Assembly (NCBI RefSeq): GCF_021134715.1
Contig: NC_060022.1
Location: 5,275,001 to 5,339,000, forward strand
DNA: 64,000 bases
Direction of reading: 5' to 3'
DNA from: Daphnia pulex
Lineage: Eukaryota > Arthropoda > Branchiopoda > Diplostraca > Daphniidae
Below the pieces are notes generated by a model. That model did not search any database, was not told the DNA's origin, and saw only the letters and a program-made list of their open reading frames with translations. The position numbers and the translations under genes were made by a program. This document shows positions 23,253 through 34,316 of this stretch, piece after piece. The number at the start of each line of letters is the position of its first letter. The stretch's first letter is position 1.

Positions 23253-25731
23253 ATGCATATAGATATGCGGAGGAGCCGGCTTCAACAGCAATTTCCAACT
23301 GATGGGGGACCATCACACAAGGAAATGGGTCCTCTTCTTATATATATCACTGGGGCGCCTCAACCCATGATTGATACTTGTTACAAGACAACACTCCATA
23401 TAAAAACCCAGGGAGGTTGTCATGCAAACAAAAACAAATGAGGGTCGGTAAATATGCTCTGCCGATACAACAAGGTACCGCATAAGAAACAAGTGAAACT
23501 AACACGGCCAAAAGAAAAAAAGGAAAATAAATAAATATGGCAATGATATGACTGCACGTGTGGTGTAGAGAGCTGCTCTGAAGATGGCCCTTTTCTTTTT
23601 TGGGAGGGGGGTTACGAAATCTTTGCGCTTTTATTGGCTGACATCCAATAAGTCGTAGAGGATCTTCGTTGAAAGGCGAAAAAGGGTGGGGGTGGGTGGG
23701 TAGGGAAGACAGCCCGCATGACGGGCACAATGTTTGCACGAGACATGGAGGAAACCATCCGTCTTGCAGCTTCCTAGCTAGAGAAAAGAGAACAAAAAAA
23801 GGAAAAGGGAGCTCGGTCGAATAGATATAACCGGTGGCCCGGACATTATTCTCTTTTGATGTGACGGACGCGCATCGCATACGACCATGTCAACCTGACA
23901 ATCCTTTGCGGGACCGGGCCGGCCCGGGCACCCCCCTCCTTATTCCCGTTGCTATAGAAAAGAGCACAGGAAAAAATGTCGTCGTCCCCCTTTCCACAAC
24001 TTTTTCTTTTGTTCTTCCCCCCAATTCTATTTCGGGTTTCTTCCTTTTCGGCTATAATTCATTGGCAGAGAGAGAGAGAAACTGCATCCGACTAGAACGT
24101 GTTTTTATCCTCTCTCCTTCCACATTGGATTGACATTCTGAAAACGACGCGGTCGACTTAAACAACGCCAACACAAATTCCTTTAATCGATTTCGACAGC
24201 AATTTTGTCTCGACGGGATCCATCCTGGCGTGATTCTACTACTAAAGACCTCATACTAACGCTGTCAACACTTTAATAGTGTGCCGGCAGACAAGTGCTG
24301 GCAGCCAGCTCGCCCGTGTACATATATCTACTGTTTTAATATATAGTCAATGATCAAAAAGGGGGTGCCAGTGCTTGATTCCCCACTGTTGCTACATGTC
24401 TTGACGGTTATATTGTCTGGAGGAAGCACCCAACGCACACTGTGGCGGCCCGCGTCAAGAAGAGCGGGGCCGGGGCTATTGTCAGATGAATGGACAGGGA
24501 CTTGTTATCGTAAGAGGCGGAAGCGGATGGGGCCGGGAGAAAACCCAAGAGGAAGAAGAAGAAGAGGTAAAGTAAGGAACAAAAAAGAATCAAAATAAAA
24601 AAAAAGGAAGGCAAGTTGTTGGTGACTGGCAATGGTTACCATACACTACTACTACTTGCCCTCCTCCTTATTCAACCAGCAACTCGTACTCTATCATTTT
24701 AACTTATACATTACTCGCGCCGCCTTTGTTGGCACACTGACTCACACTGACTCACGACGAAAAAGCAGGCTGTTTTACTAGTCCAAAAAGGCGAGAGAGA
24801 GACAATCATATACGCGATCTGTTATTAGCTTTCACGAGAGTAGTGGGCAAAGTCCAGAAAAATCGCGGGACTGGCGCCAAAATCACAATGGGAGCGAACG
24901 AACGAACGCGAGAAGAAGAAGCAGTAGAAGCCTTTAAGAGAGGTACTACACCAGCTTTGCTGATAGGTTTGTATGCCGTTTCACCAATTAAAAATATATC
25001 CATGGTGCTGAAATGAGTATGCGTGCCTAGAAGCAATAAATTGCGACGCTCCCAACCCCCCTCTCCTTGCCCGTGGTACGAGTCAGTTCCACCGTCAAAG
25101 CTATTCATACGTGAAAGATGTGAACGTGTGCCTTGCGTAGCAACCAGAGGCATTTCCAGCTTGACTGTCTAACTTTTTGCGAAACAAGAAATATGTCCAG
25201 CGCCGCACAAGAATATAAGAGAAAGAAGCTTAAGCTATCGCCAAATGGCAACTTAATATTACGATTGACGATGGCGCAACGGCCATCAAACTTTTGCCTG
25301 GCATCTAAAAATTGAGAAAGGTGATGGCTATATTCTGACAATGAAACGTTAGCCATTAGACATTTCCCCGAGTCGTATCGAATAAAGTGCACGACGAAAT
25401 ATTATTGTCATCTTTAAACAAAAAAATAAAACATTCAAGAGCCCACATATGGGAGAAATATTTTGGGCGAAATCGAAAAGAAAGTTGACAACCTTTTGGT
25501 GATGAAAAGTCGCCATTTTAGAAATATTCACGACGAGCGCAAAAACAATTGTTTTTAACGTGCATTTATTTGAAAATAATGAAAATTACACACACAAGTG
25601 CTACAACGAGTAGAGGTTGATTAAGTAAGGGGAAAAATACATATTAAAATTTTTAAAAGAAGGAATAAAAGCGTAAAAAGTAATAAAAAGTTTAAAATTT
25701 TGTTTTTTTGAACGCATTATGAGGTTCAAAA

Positions 25732-25748
25732 TTTCAAGTCATAGAATT
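25732..25748 (-). promoter_or_regulatory. 3' element shared by dsx-C and dsx-B
   Basis: On the plus strand TTTCAAGTCATAGAATT, identical over 17 bases to 44466-44482, which is 3' of dsx-B. Similarity continues for 15 more bases (10 of 15 equal, CGCAAAA). Both copies lie 3' of a dsx-type coding exon in the same orientation. The function is unknown. An RNA-level site or a retained enhancer are both possible. Confidence 0.5.
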
Positions 25749-25833
25749 AACCACGCAAAAAAATTTTAGATCCCGCCTGTTCTACATTTTCTTACGGGAT
25801 ATTTCACAAAAAAAAGACCCGCCCTAACAATAC

Positions 25834-25839
25834 TTTATT
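25834..25839 (-). promoter_or_regulatory. polyadenylation signal candidate of dsx-C
   Basis: AATAAA on the minus strand, about 145 bases past the dsx-C stop. If it is used, the conserved element at 25732-25748 would lie just beyond the short 3'UTR. If it is skipped, the element lies inside a longer one. Confidence 0.4.
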
Positions 25840-25983
25840 CAATAGAGCGCGGCAACTTAAAAAAGAATTCAGACGACACATGTACGCTTGAAATGGAGCA
25901 GTATGGCAGTGAGACATGAAAAAGAAGATTTCAACTTTTTTTTTGAACACTTGAATAATAAGCAAAAAAAAAAGAAATTCATT

Positions 25984-26757
25984 TCAATGCGCAGGTTGCG
26001 CATTATAGGGAACGCAGCTCTGATCGGTAATACTTAGCGGATTTCTCCTGTCCGTTAGCTGCTCAGAGCCGGGATACATGTAGAGATGAGAAGGATATGG
26101 ATGCGTGGCCGTGGGAGTCGGCGGGAGCAGCAAACTATTTCTAAGCTCATGAAACGAATGGACAGGAGGACCCGCAATTGCCGAATGAATGTGCTCATGA
26201 GAAATTTGCTCCTGCAATTCCCTCTGAAAATCGTTGAGAGGTACTGCAACCTTTTCCACCAAGACTTCTCTGGCTTTCCTGACATCGTGGGTAAGGGTTT
26301 GCAATTCGACAACAGACAAGTCGGGTTTTGACAGGGCATCTTTCAGTAATAACAGGTATCTTTTCAGGAGGGAACATTCAACGAGAATATTCTCGCCCAG
26401 CAGCAGCGAATACGGTTTACAGTCGGGCAGATTGGAAGCGAATGAAGACGGCGGCCCATTCAAACTCAACATCGCGGACGTCATAGAAGAATTGCTTTCA
26501 CGTTTGGCCGCAGACTGGCGTGACGGCCGAGAGACGAGCGACGCTTGCAAAGAAGAAGAAGACGACGACGTGGGCCCCGGATTGCCCACTGATTGTGCCA
26601 TTATGGAACTCGACGAGGCTCCATCAACGACGGTCGTCTTTTTGGAAGCTACGAGCTTTTCGTACACTTCCCTTTTCTTGTAACTACTTTCGCGATGCAG
26701 TTGAAAAGCGGACACGGGGTGCCCATCATCCACCGTCAATTCCTCATTTTCCGACAT
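25984..26757 (-). CDS. DM-less doublesex-like paralogue (dsx-C)
   Basis: 257 residues in a single uninterrupted coding exon, with an acceptor (tttatgcag) ending 16 bases upstream of the ATG. Residues 117-185 match the C-terminal helical domain of its two neighbours: LLLGEN, then an 11-residue insertion, then L..L..L..DV..A......V...LND aligned column by column with dsx-A (11 identities in 39 ungapped columns). The central part is Ser-rich linker (about 45-110), and the tail is Pro/His/Tyr rich as in dsx-A and dsx-B. There is no CxxC...H...H...C DM zinc module. At the same place is GHPVSAFQLHRE, which could be a decayed DM start (HPxxA kept, zinc Cys lost). It could form dimers with Dsx proteins without binding DNA, which is inference. 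It is third in the tandem cluster and on the same strand. Confidence 0.78.
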   Translation of the reverse strand: MSENEELTVDDGHPVSAFQLHRESSYKKREVYEKLVASKKTTVVDGASSSSIMAQSVGNPGPTSSSSSSLQASLVSRPSRQSAAKRESNSSMTSAMLSLNGPPSSFASNLPDCKPYSLLLGENILVECSLLKRYLLLLKDALSKPDLSVVELQTLTHDVRKAREVLVEKVAVPLNDFQRELQEQISHEHIHSAIAGPPVHSFHELRNSLLLPPTPTATHPYPSHLYMYPGSEQLTDRRNPLSITDQSCVPYNAQPAH

Positions 26758-27094
26758 TGTCGCCCAAATTCTTCTGCATAAACAAAATAATCACAATGCA
26801 ATAAGTCAACTGAAATCAGTTCAGAAAAGAGAGAAAAACGTCTAAAACAATTTGAGCCTATTTAAGAATGGAAAAAGCGTAATCACTCCAAGGAAGACGA
26901 GAGACGAACAATGGAAAGCTGATTGAAATTCTGTCCCAGTGTCGCAGCAGCAGCATGCGATTCTTCGAGTAGAGTTAATCTACTAGTACTAGTTCTCGTT
27001 GCAGCCAGAGAGAGAGAGACAGAGCCAAGGTTCGAAAAGTATTTCAAAAGCAACTTGAAAGTGGTCGGAAGCGAGCGCAACTTCTTCGACTTAC

Positions 27095-27140
27095 TTTGTC
27101 ACACACCAGGGGGAAACTAGTCAGTGTTACGACTTTGAAC
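27095..27140 (-). other. 5'UTR exon end and donor of dsx-C
   Basis: A strong donor (AAA then GTAAGT) sits 322 bases upstream of the dsx-C acceptor. The 42 bases 27087-27128 match 46516-46557 upstream of dsx-B at 30 positions without a gap, donor included. This supports a noncoding first exon common to the two genes. Its 5' end is not determined. Confidence 0.55.
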
Positions 27141-28619
27141 CTTGCCGAGAACCTTCTGTTACCATGTTGCAAGCCGGCCCGGCACACAACCCAGCGCTGA
27201 AGGCGAGAGCACACTGCGCTAAGGGGGAACTAGTGGAATACATTACTCGGCTCGTGTTTACGCTTTGCTACAAGTATCGAGCTGCCGCTGTACCCCTCCT
27301 CGTGTCGTCGTCGTCGTCATTTTGAATACAAAACGAACCAAGGATTCCAATATCTGGCGAGCGACTAAAATTGCTGCACACATCTTCAAGAACACTGAAA
27401 TCGAAGGGTAACGGCGTAGAAATGAAAAAGTAGCCATCTTTCAAAAAACGACAGATATTGCATTCTTTGACGAGCCCAGCGCTGCAGAAGAAACATGTTG
27501 CAAAAACAAAAAGCAAACACACGCAAGAGAAGAAAAATAAAAGATCTAGCTATCGACTTAAATGCTACACGACTCGCATCTGTAATTGCAATCTCAAAAG
27601 GCAAGGAAACGAAATCACCTTCTATATCATTATAGAGAACAGTTTGATTACAAAGCTTCAAAGTCAAATTCTACGCTGACAATGCTTTCCTCTCTCAACT
27701 GGTCCGCCTTTGTGAACTCGATGACGTTGTGTAGCCGTGGGCCCAATCGAGCCACACACAAAGTAGCTGGCCGCAGTCACGCAGTCATGTGAGATTAACG
27801 CCAGTCAACGATTGCCCTAATCGAGTGTTTTTAATCTTATTCCTAGCCGCCGGAGACAAAATCAACTTCATCGCACTCGACATTTCAGAGATGAGCTTGT
27901 GTTTTACAGACATTTAGAAACTGACACAAGTCGGCCTCAACCCCAAGGAGAACCAACCATGGCACACACATGTATATATACTTAGGCCCGGTATTTAAAA
28001 CAATTATTCGCTGTATCGCTGCCTTGAGCTTGCCGTACCCATCAAGGACGTCAGAACAAGTTTAGTTTCATTTACCGTGGACATTCACCACGGGGGGAAA
28101 AGATGAGCTGGAGCGAGGAAAAAAAAGAAAACTGCACGTGCTAGAGAGAGAGGTTTCCACCGTGACAGTCGTTATGTGCAAAAAAAGAGATTGTAGTTTA
28201 AGTCGGACGAAAGATTGTTTACCAGAGGGGGCAAAAAGCTACATACAGTATATCTGATGTTATTGCTCTGACAGAGTAACTTGAAGCAAAGCTCAGGCAA
28301 AGAGTCACGAGTTCCGACTGTTGCCAAGGTCCAGGGCAGTGGGAAACGTCACACACGCACACACACACACGCCAATCGAAAGGTTTGCGCGCTGAAAGCT
28401 CATGGTTTTCTATTCAAAGATGGCAATACTCTCAACGTTTTGACAATCGAAAGATCACTCACACCCCACAATCGATGGTGTTGCCAGCGTATAAATAGAA
28501 GGAAAGTCAGTCACTGGGTAAATATTGTGATTCTATCGTCTGAGGGTCTTTTAAATGTTGTCTACTGTGGAGTCAACTGGACCGGAAGGAAGAGAAAAAA
28601 AAAAGAAATCGCCAATGAA

Positions 28620-28730
28620 TAATTTATAACTTGAAAATAATAGATGGTATCATCGCGGCAAGAGCCGCATTTCAATCGGGCATAATTTTCACAATAGCTC
28701 TCGACTTCCAATTAGGAGTCCACGAGACGG
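28620..28730. promoter_or_regulatory. two-part upstream block, dsx-C copy
   Basis: TAATTTATAACTTGAAAA (28620-28637), then about 67 bases later ACTTCCAATTAGGAGTCCAC (28704-28723). The first part differs at 2 of 18 bases from 40695-40712 and resembles 35365-35382. The second part resembles the CTAATTTGGAG / CTAATTTAGGAG parts of those copies. It lies about 1.9 kb upstream of the dsx-C ATG. Confidence 0.45.
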
Positions 28731-31700
28731 ATCGAGGTTGGCGAGAATTCGCTGTCTAAAACGACAGCAGCACTGCGATGAAAAGAGTTCAGACTTTCAA
28801 AAAGAAAAGGGAGAAACGCGTCACTCACTGGTTCCCACTCCATCGCCATCTCAATCACAGGCTCGACAAGACGGAACAACGGATGAAGGAGACGGGATCC
28901 CCCCCCAAAAAAGAAAAGAAAAACAAAACACTCTCCCGAGAAGCCTCGAACTCCCTTCCCTACGCTCGACAACAGCGATCAGATTGAATTCGGTAGGAAT
29001 CTCACGTCGTAGAATGGAAACGGGGGGAAAAGCCAATACATAAATACAGCTTCAGAAGCCATTGGTAGGTGAAACCCATTATACATTGACTGACATGGGC
29101 TTACCTTGGAATGAATATTCAAAGGTCTCCATCCATCCATCCATTTGGCACGGCGGAGAATTCAGCGGAATCCGGCACCTCACTACTTCCGACCGGTCAA
29201 AAACTCCTCGCGGCCTTTTTTTCCGGTTTATCCGAAAATGATCTAATTAAAGAAAACCAGTTATTATTTCAAGTGGTAGAACAAAAGGAACCCATCAACT
29301 CGCAGTTGTAAAACATTAAAGACAAAAAATTGGAAACACCAGTTTTTTTCTTTGGCAGAAACAAGTGATCATTAGTTACGTCATTAGAAATTGTATTGGG
29401 GCGGCATAAGATGTAATGGTCTTTCATTCACCAGATATAACGAAGTGCCCGATGCATTCAACGTAGCATAACTATGGGACCCTGTTCGCAAAATGCGGTT
29501 CTCAAACTCTCCCATGAAATATTCAAGTGCTGCTAGAGGAAAGAGGGGAGGGCGACCGACCGCAAATTTCTATCAGAATGACAGTAATCAGCGTTTCATG
29601 ACGGACTGCACCCGTGTAGAGTTCCGGCCCGGTTAAAGTTTGTTTATTTTTTTATATTTTACAAAAAGGGGAGCCGTTCAAAATGGAGTGGGAAGCTTTG
29701 GAGGAAGTTTTTTTGCAAAACCTAGACGTTCATTAAAAATTCTTTTTCGCTATTGGTCAAAACTAGAGTTTCGTTCTAAATTTCACCCGTTAGATTTTGA
29801 CGACTTTTCCTACACCTCCTCCATCACTCCATTTTATGCCCAGTGACATTGTAACACATGTTTTCGAGGCCCATATTTTTTCAGCTTAGTAACAAAATCT
29901 AAATGACTTGTAATTTTAATTCAAATATAAAGTAGTCTGATATATATACTGTAGACATATCAATGATCTTGTCAGCAATGACATCAGCCGTTATGGCAAC
30001 GACTTTGTTATAACAGACATAACAAAACGCTATAAAATTTCTAGTTTCAACAGTAGAAGAAGAAAAAAAAGTTCAAAGTTGTGGAGTCGGAAAACTTTGC
30101 CTTGGAAGATAACACGACGCAGAAGAAAGCCGAAAATACATATACTTAATTTTTCAAAACAAAAATACAGAGTGTTGCACAATCGAGTCTTCCTAACATA
30201 ACATCGGTTATCAAATCCTCCCCTCCGCCATTACCAAACGAACCCGTTCTAGAGCAACTTGAGAGAAATGTATCAATACTCGCTGCAACCTTAAATGGGC
30301 AGGCGGCTTCTCATGCCATGGCGAAGATTTATGACCCAAACTGCTGCTTTAGGCCGTCAAACATAATCGCTATATTCAGCTGCCGCTGCTCTAAATGAAG
30401 AATCAGGGCGAATCCACCGAATCGGATGAACTCACCGTCATGCTTGCATGAGCAATGACTCCTAGTCATCTCTCTTTCTTTGACTTTCTCAAAAGAGACC
30501 GTTGTCGAACAGGCAGTAGCCGAACAACTGAGCAACAGACATGACATCGGAACCTTTCTTTATACACAAAATGTGGCTGCCCTCGATGGTTCGATAATTT
30601 CCGTTTGTTTTATTTCTCCCTGCTTTCAACATGACCAACTACTCTTTACCAAAAGTCTCACATTTCTCCATAAAGACTTGACTCAAAACATCGCTCGATT
30701 CCCCACAGACATTCGCATCTCTGAAAACTATACTCACACGACGCCAAAAGTTTTCTTTTTCCACGACCGAGTTTGACCCTTAGCTAGATCATATTGTCAC
30801 TGATGCTCAAATAACGAGTCGAGGCTAAAAATATACGTACAAATGAAACCATATACTAGATGTACTTATCCTGACTACATACTGCTAATATTTTCGGATA
30901 AAACCCTCCCTTTTCGTCGACTACACGCTTATGGCGAGTGAACTTTAGCTGACGATTGTAAAATTTATTGTTATATACCTCAACTGAGCCTACCTCACTA
31001 CTGTGGCAACCTGAGATGGATGCATGCATAAACTTGCAACTTAACATCAATCTTAAGTTCGAACAGAAAACAAATAATCAACAAAGGACCTTGAAAGACA
31101 ATGAAATGTCAAGACAAGAAACTGACATTTACATGAATAAAGTTTATCTTGCCTTTAACTTACAGCAGCCATAAAAGAAGTGGATGAGTGTGCGAACCAG
31201 GTAATCGGGCTTCCTTCAGTGAAAATTCAAAATGTCAAAACATCTTGGAGGGAAGACACCTGGAAATGATATAGATCTTTAGTGGGATATCAATACAGGT
31301 AACTTAAACTATAAAAATGTATAGCATTTTCTAAATTAAGTTGCAATTTAATGTTTGGGTGTAAATTTGACAGGAGTCGTTTTTCACTTGGACGTAAGAT
31401 TTGTCAAAGTAGCAAAGTTTAGGATATAGCTTGTGTTGTTTTAAATTTAAGCATTACAGACATGAATAGATAAAATTAAAATGCAAGCAAAGGTAACTTT
31501 TATATGAATAACAATAAAAAAAACTATTCTGAGAGATATCGGGGAAAATGTTAGCATGGCTAAACCAGCACAATGCAAGAGGAGATACTAAAATCAACAA
31601 ATCTGGTAAAACTGCAAATCTTTAAACTGTTTTTCTAGCAAAAACCATTCAATCTTACAACTTGTATCGATTTCAGTTCGCGCACGTGACATTATACCGC

Positions 31701-32571
31701 TTTCAAGCTCATGATTTCATACGAAATAGACGAAATAGATATCTTTTTTACCTTCGACGGGGTCCGATATGGTGATTGCACTTCTAGCTTGCGAAGGACG
31801 TTGGAAGAAATGTTTCAGAACATTTCGATTTCGGGACATCGATAATTCACTTGGTTCAGCGTGTGCTATAAGTCAGACATCTTTTAACGAGGTTTTGATG
31901 ACAAGGTCGACTGCTCGTAAATTCGTGTGCCCTAGAAAGAGCTGACGGTTGCCAAATTTCCGTTTATCCTCCCGATTGGCTTCTTTTTCTCGAGTCGAGA
32001 GTAATTTCCATTAAAAAAATTGCGGGTAATTTTATTCATACAAAATAATATTCCTCATCCGCCTTTTTTGTCAATATAATTGTGTCAGTCAGTACTTTGT
32101 TACATGAAATTTTGATTCGTTGTTGCCTAGTAACTGGAGAAGGAAGAGAAAAGAGAGGGAATGCCAATGCTCTTTGAAAAAAAAAAAAAAATCTTTTTAT
32201 AGAAATAAATTACATTCTTGTGGTTACTGGGAATTCTGAAAAAGTAATAACATAAAAAATATTATTTGTGAACCCTCCCATAGACCCCCCATCGGTTCGT
32301 TAGTTGAGTGGAACTAACCGTCACAGTTTTCACAATAATTAATGGTACTTTAAATAGCCATGACATTGTCCAATTGTCAGTTTGAATGCCCCAATAACCT
32401 ACCTTGACGACGTTTAGGCCTAGAACCATTGAGCTATCAGTTTTTGATAAATAGTTCGATACTGCTACAGACAAATAACAAATAGTCAATACCGATACAT
32501 TTGTGGTAGGATTTAGTGTATTGAGTCAATATATTCGATTTTATTTTTAGTCGATTTCCAGATTAGAGAAT

Positions 32572-32583
32572 GGGGGGGGGGGG
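32572..32583. repeat. poly-G run
   Basis: Twelve consecutive G. A possible G-quadruplex or assembly-sensitive site in the 3' flank of dsx-A. Confidence 0.85.
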
Positions 32584-32719
32584 CCGCACAAAGAATTTTT
32601 ATTACACTCATCACAGATAACTCCAAAAAACGAAATCAGAGAAGAAAAAAAAAGGTAAATCCAATGGCATAAAATCCAGTGGAGTTAATTTTAAAAAATT
32701 GACAGGTAAACGGATTTTG

Positions 32720-32725
32720 TTTATT
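32720..32725 (-). promoter_or_regulatory. dsx: polyadenylation signal of dsx-A
   Basis: AATAAA on the minus strand, 36 bases past the dsx-A stop codon. Confidence 0.5.
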
Positions 32726-32760
32726 TGTAACTCTAATTTTCTATTAAATCATGGGCCCAA

Positions 32761-33711
32761 TTACTGGTTAACATACGGATAAACAGGAAGCGAAAGGTGA
32801 CGTGGGGGACAAATGACGGTGTCTCGGCTCGAGTGACCGTATAGTTGAGAGACATTAAAAGCATCCTCCGATGCCACTCTACTGGATTGTTCCGAAAGAA
32901 TTGCAAACTGGTTGGCAATGTACGACGGAACAGTGGCAGCAGCATTGGATTTAGCGGTCACATTACTTATCTGCTCTCGTTGCAATCTATCGATAAGATA
33001 TTGATAGATATCATTCAATTGAGTTGAGACTTCGTCTCGAATGATACAAATCGCGGTACAAACGTCATTATCGAGATAAGCCAAATGCTCCATGGTAAGT
33101 CTCGAGTCACGAAGGGAATTTACTAGCAGGGAGGCTCTCCTTCCTAATAGAAAACATTCTAGAGCCATGTTTTTCCCGAATTCTTCGGGCCCACTGCCGG
33201 GAGTGTAATGAGATGGTATGTATTGAGTCGGGTTAGGCTCTATTAATGGGCGCTCCACGTCTAAAGCTGATCTAGTCGAGTTTCTTCCCAAATCGGATGG
33301 CGAAGCAGACGAAGCGAAAGTCCTCGGCGTTGACGAACCGGAAGGAGTATTAGTCTGCATCGTGGGCCTATCAATTCCAAGTTCCCTGTCTTGTTGCTGG
33401 GCCCGTCTGGTGGCTACCTGAGATGCGTTAATTTTCTGTTTCTTGCGTGTCACCCTACACAAGTCGCAGCTGCAACGCCCAAACGGACAGTAACGCTTGT
33501 GTCCTTTCAGCGGGCTATTGATGCCGTGGTTCTTGCACAGGGCACAAGTGGGATTGCGACAGGATGCTCCTTTTCCTGCGCCGAATGAATTTGGACTACT
33601 TTTCAACTCGTCCTCATCCATATGCTCTACATCAATCGTCTCTGAGTGATCAAACTGGGTTTGCGAGGACGGAGATAGCATTTCAGAGGATTCTTCATCG
33701 CTGAAGGGCAT
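32761..33711 (-). CDS. dsx: Doublesex-type DM-domain transcription factor (dsx-A)
   Basis: 316 residues in one coding exon. The 5'UTR acceptor (gtttttttag) ends 24 bases before the ATG. The DM zinc module is complete: Cys56, Cys59, His62, His71, Cys75, Cys80, Cys82, Cys85 in CRNPTCALCKNHGINSPLKG and HKRYCPFGRCSCDLC, followed by the basic recognition helix (VTRKKQKINASQVATRRAQQQD). A Ser/Thr/Pro linker leads to a helical oligomerisation domain at about 185-245 (FLLGRRASLLVNSLRDSRLT, EVSTQLNDIYQYLI). Such nuclear proteins bind DNA as dimers and control sex-specific development. Daphnia carries two such tandem genes, Dsx1 (male determination) and Dsx2 (role unclear). The less conserved DM helix makes me favour Dsx2 here, with low certainty. 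Confidence 0.93.
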   Translation of the reverse strand: MPFSDEESSEMLSPSSQTQFDHSETIDVEHMDEDELKSSPNSFGAGKGASCRNPTCALCKNHGINSPLKGHKRYCPFGRCSCDLCRVTRKKQKINASQVATRRAQQQDRELGIDRPTMQTNTPSGSSTPRTFASSASPSDLGRNSTRSALDVERPLIEPNPTQYIPSHYTPGSGPEEFGKNMALECFLLGRRASLLVNSLRDSRLTMEHLAYLDNDVCTAICIIRDEVSTQLNDIYQYLIDRLQREQISNVTAKSNAAATVPSYIANQFAILSEQSSRVASEDAFNVSQLYGHSSRDTVICPPRHLSLPVYPYVNQ

Positions 33712-34061
33712 CTATTTCGGCCAAGGAGATCGCCTCTAAAAAAACAAAAACAAATGACAAAAATGCTTTTAAATAAAACATGAAATTCACAGAACGCATT
33801 TTAAGTCCATAAAAATTAACAAACTGCACCAAAAAGGACATTTTAGAAAGTTTGAAAGACATAAAAAACCCAACTACATTTTTTAAAGCCGTACTAAGTA
33901 AAAGAATTCATCCAAAAACAAAGATTCTAATTTTTGATCGTTTTCCAAATAGAATGTGCCCAATCGTATAATACCTCCAACAAATCAAATTCAAGCACAG
34001 GAGCACAATTTTTGAAATGAAAACTCGAATACAAGTACAATTTTGGAAGTCGTACACTTAC

Positions 34062-34130
34062 TTGGGAAAGGATATAAGAGCAAACTGTCCGCCACTAGCT
34101 CGACTTAGTCACTGCTTCTGTGTTACCATG
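34062..34130 (-). other. dsx: 5'UTR exon end of dsx-A
   Basis: A donor (CCAA then GTAAGT) at 34062/34061, 326 bases upstream of the dsx-A acceptor at 33735. The same donor-to-acceptor spacing is seen in dsx-C (322 bases), which supports it as the noncoding exon. The exon's 5' end is unknown. Confidence 0.45.
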
Positions 34131-34316
34131 TGAGACCAGGAACTACACATACCGCCACTATGCGACGAAAGAAAAGCCTTGGGATTTTCGGCAGCCATGT
34201 TTTCATCGCTGCTACTTTCGCCTGGGTAGGAGTATACCAACAACCCACACGTACTTCGGTTGAAATAAAATAGATGGGAAACCCATCGCAACCCACGGGG
34301 TTGCGCGCGTAGTCTC

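Larger units (their letters stand above)
18945..25830. other. 7 kb without a recognisable gene
   Basis: All frames are short and lack splice context. Several are low-complexity artefacts, such as a poly-Leu frame over an (AGC)n repeat at 23.2 kb. The stretch carries an 11-base G run (19861-19871), (GA)n at 20274-20298, (AGC)9 at 23226-23252 and GA/CA tracts. It separates housekeeping genes from the dsx cluster and may hold cluster-boundary or regulatory sequence. Confidence 0.45.
27141..32719. other. dsx-C upstream / dsx-A downstream intergenic region
   Basis: No supported gene is seen. It includes the dsx-C copy of the two-part upstream block (28620-28730), a (CA)n tract near 28351-28370, and the 3' flank of dsx-A with a 12-base G run at 32572-32583. 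Scattered frames under 115 codons have no family match or splice context. Confidence 0.45.

Noticed and set aside
23057..23254. Leu-rich minus-strand frame
   Set aside because: Produced entirely by the (AGC)9 microsatellite and flanking GC-rich sequence.
26055..26683. Several long frames on both strands over dsx-C
   Set aside because: Shadow frames. Only the 257-residue frame shows domain similarity to the neighbours and has the acceptor just upstream of its ATG.
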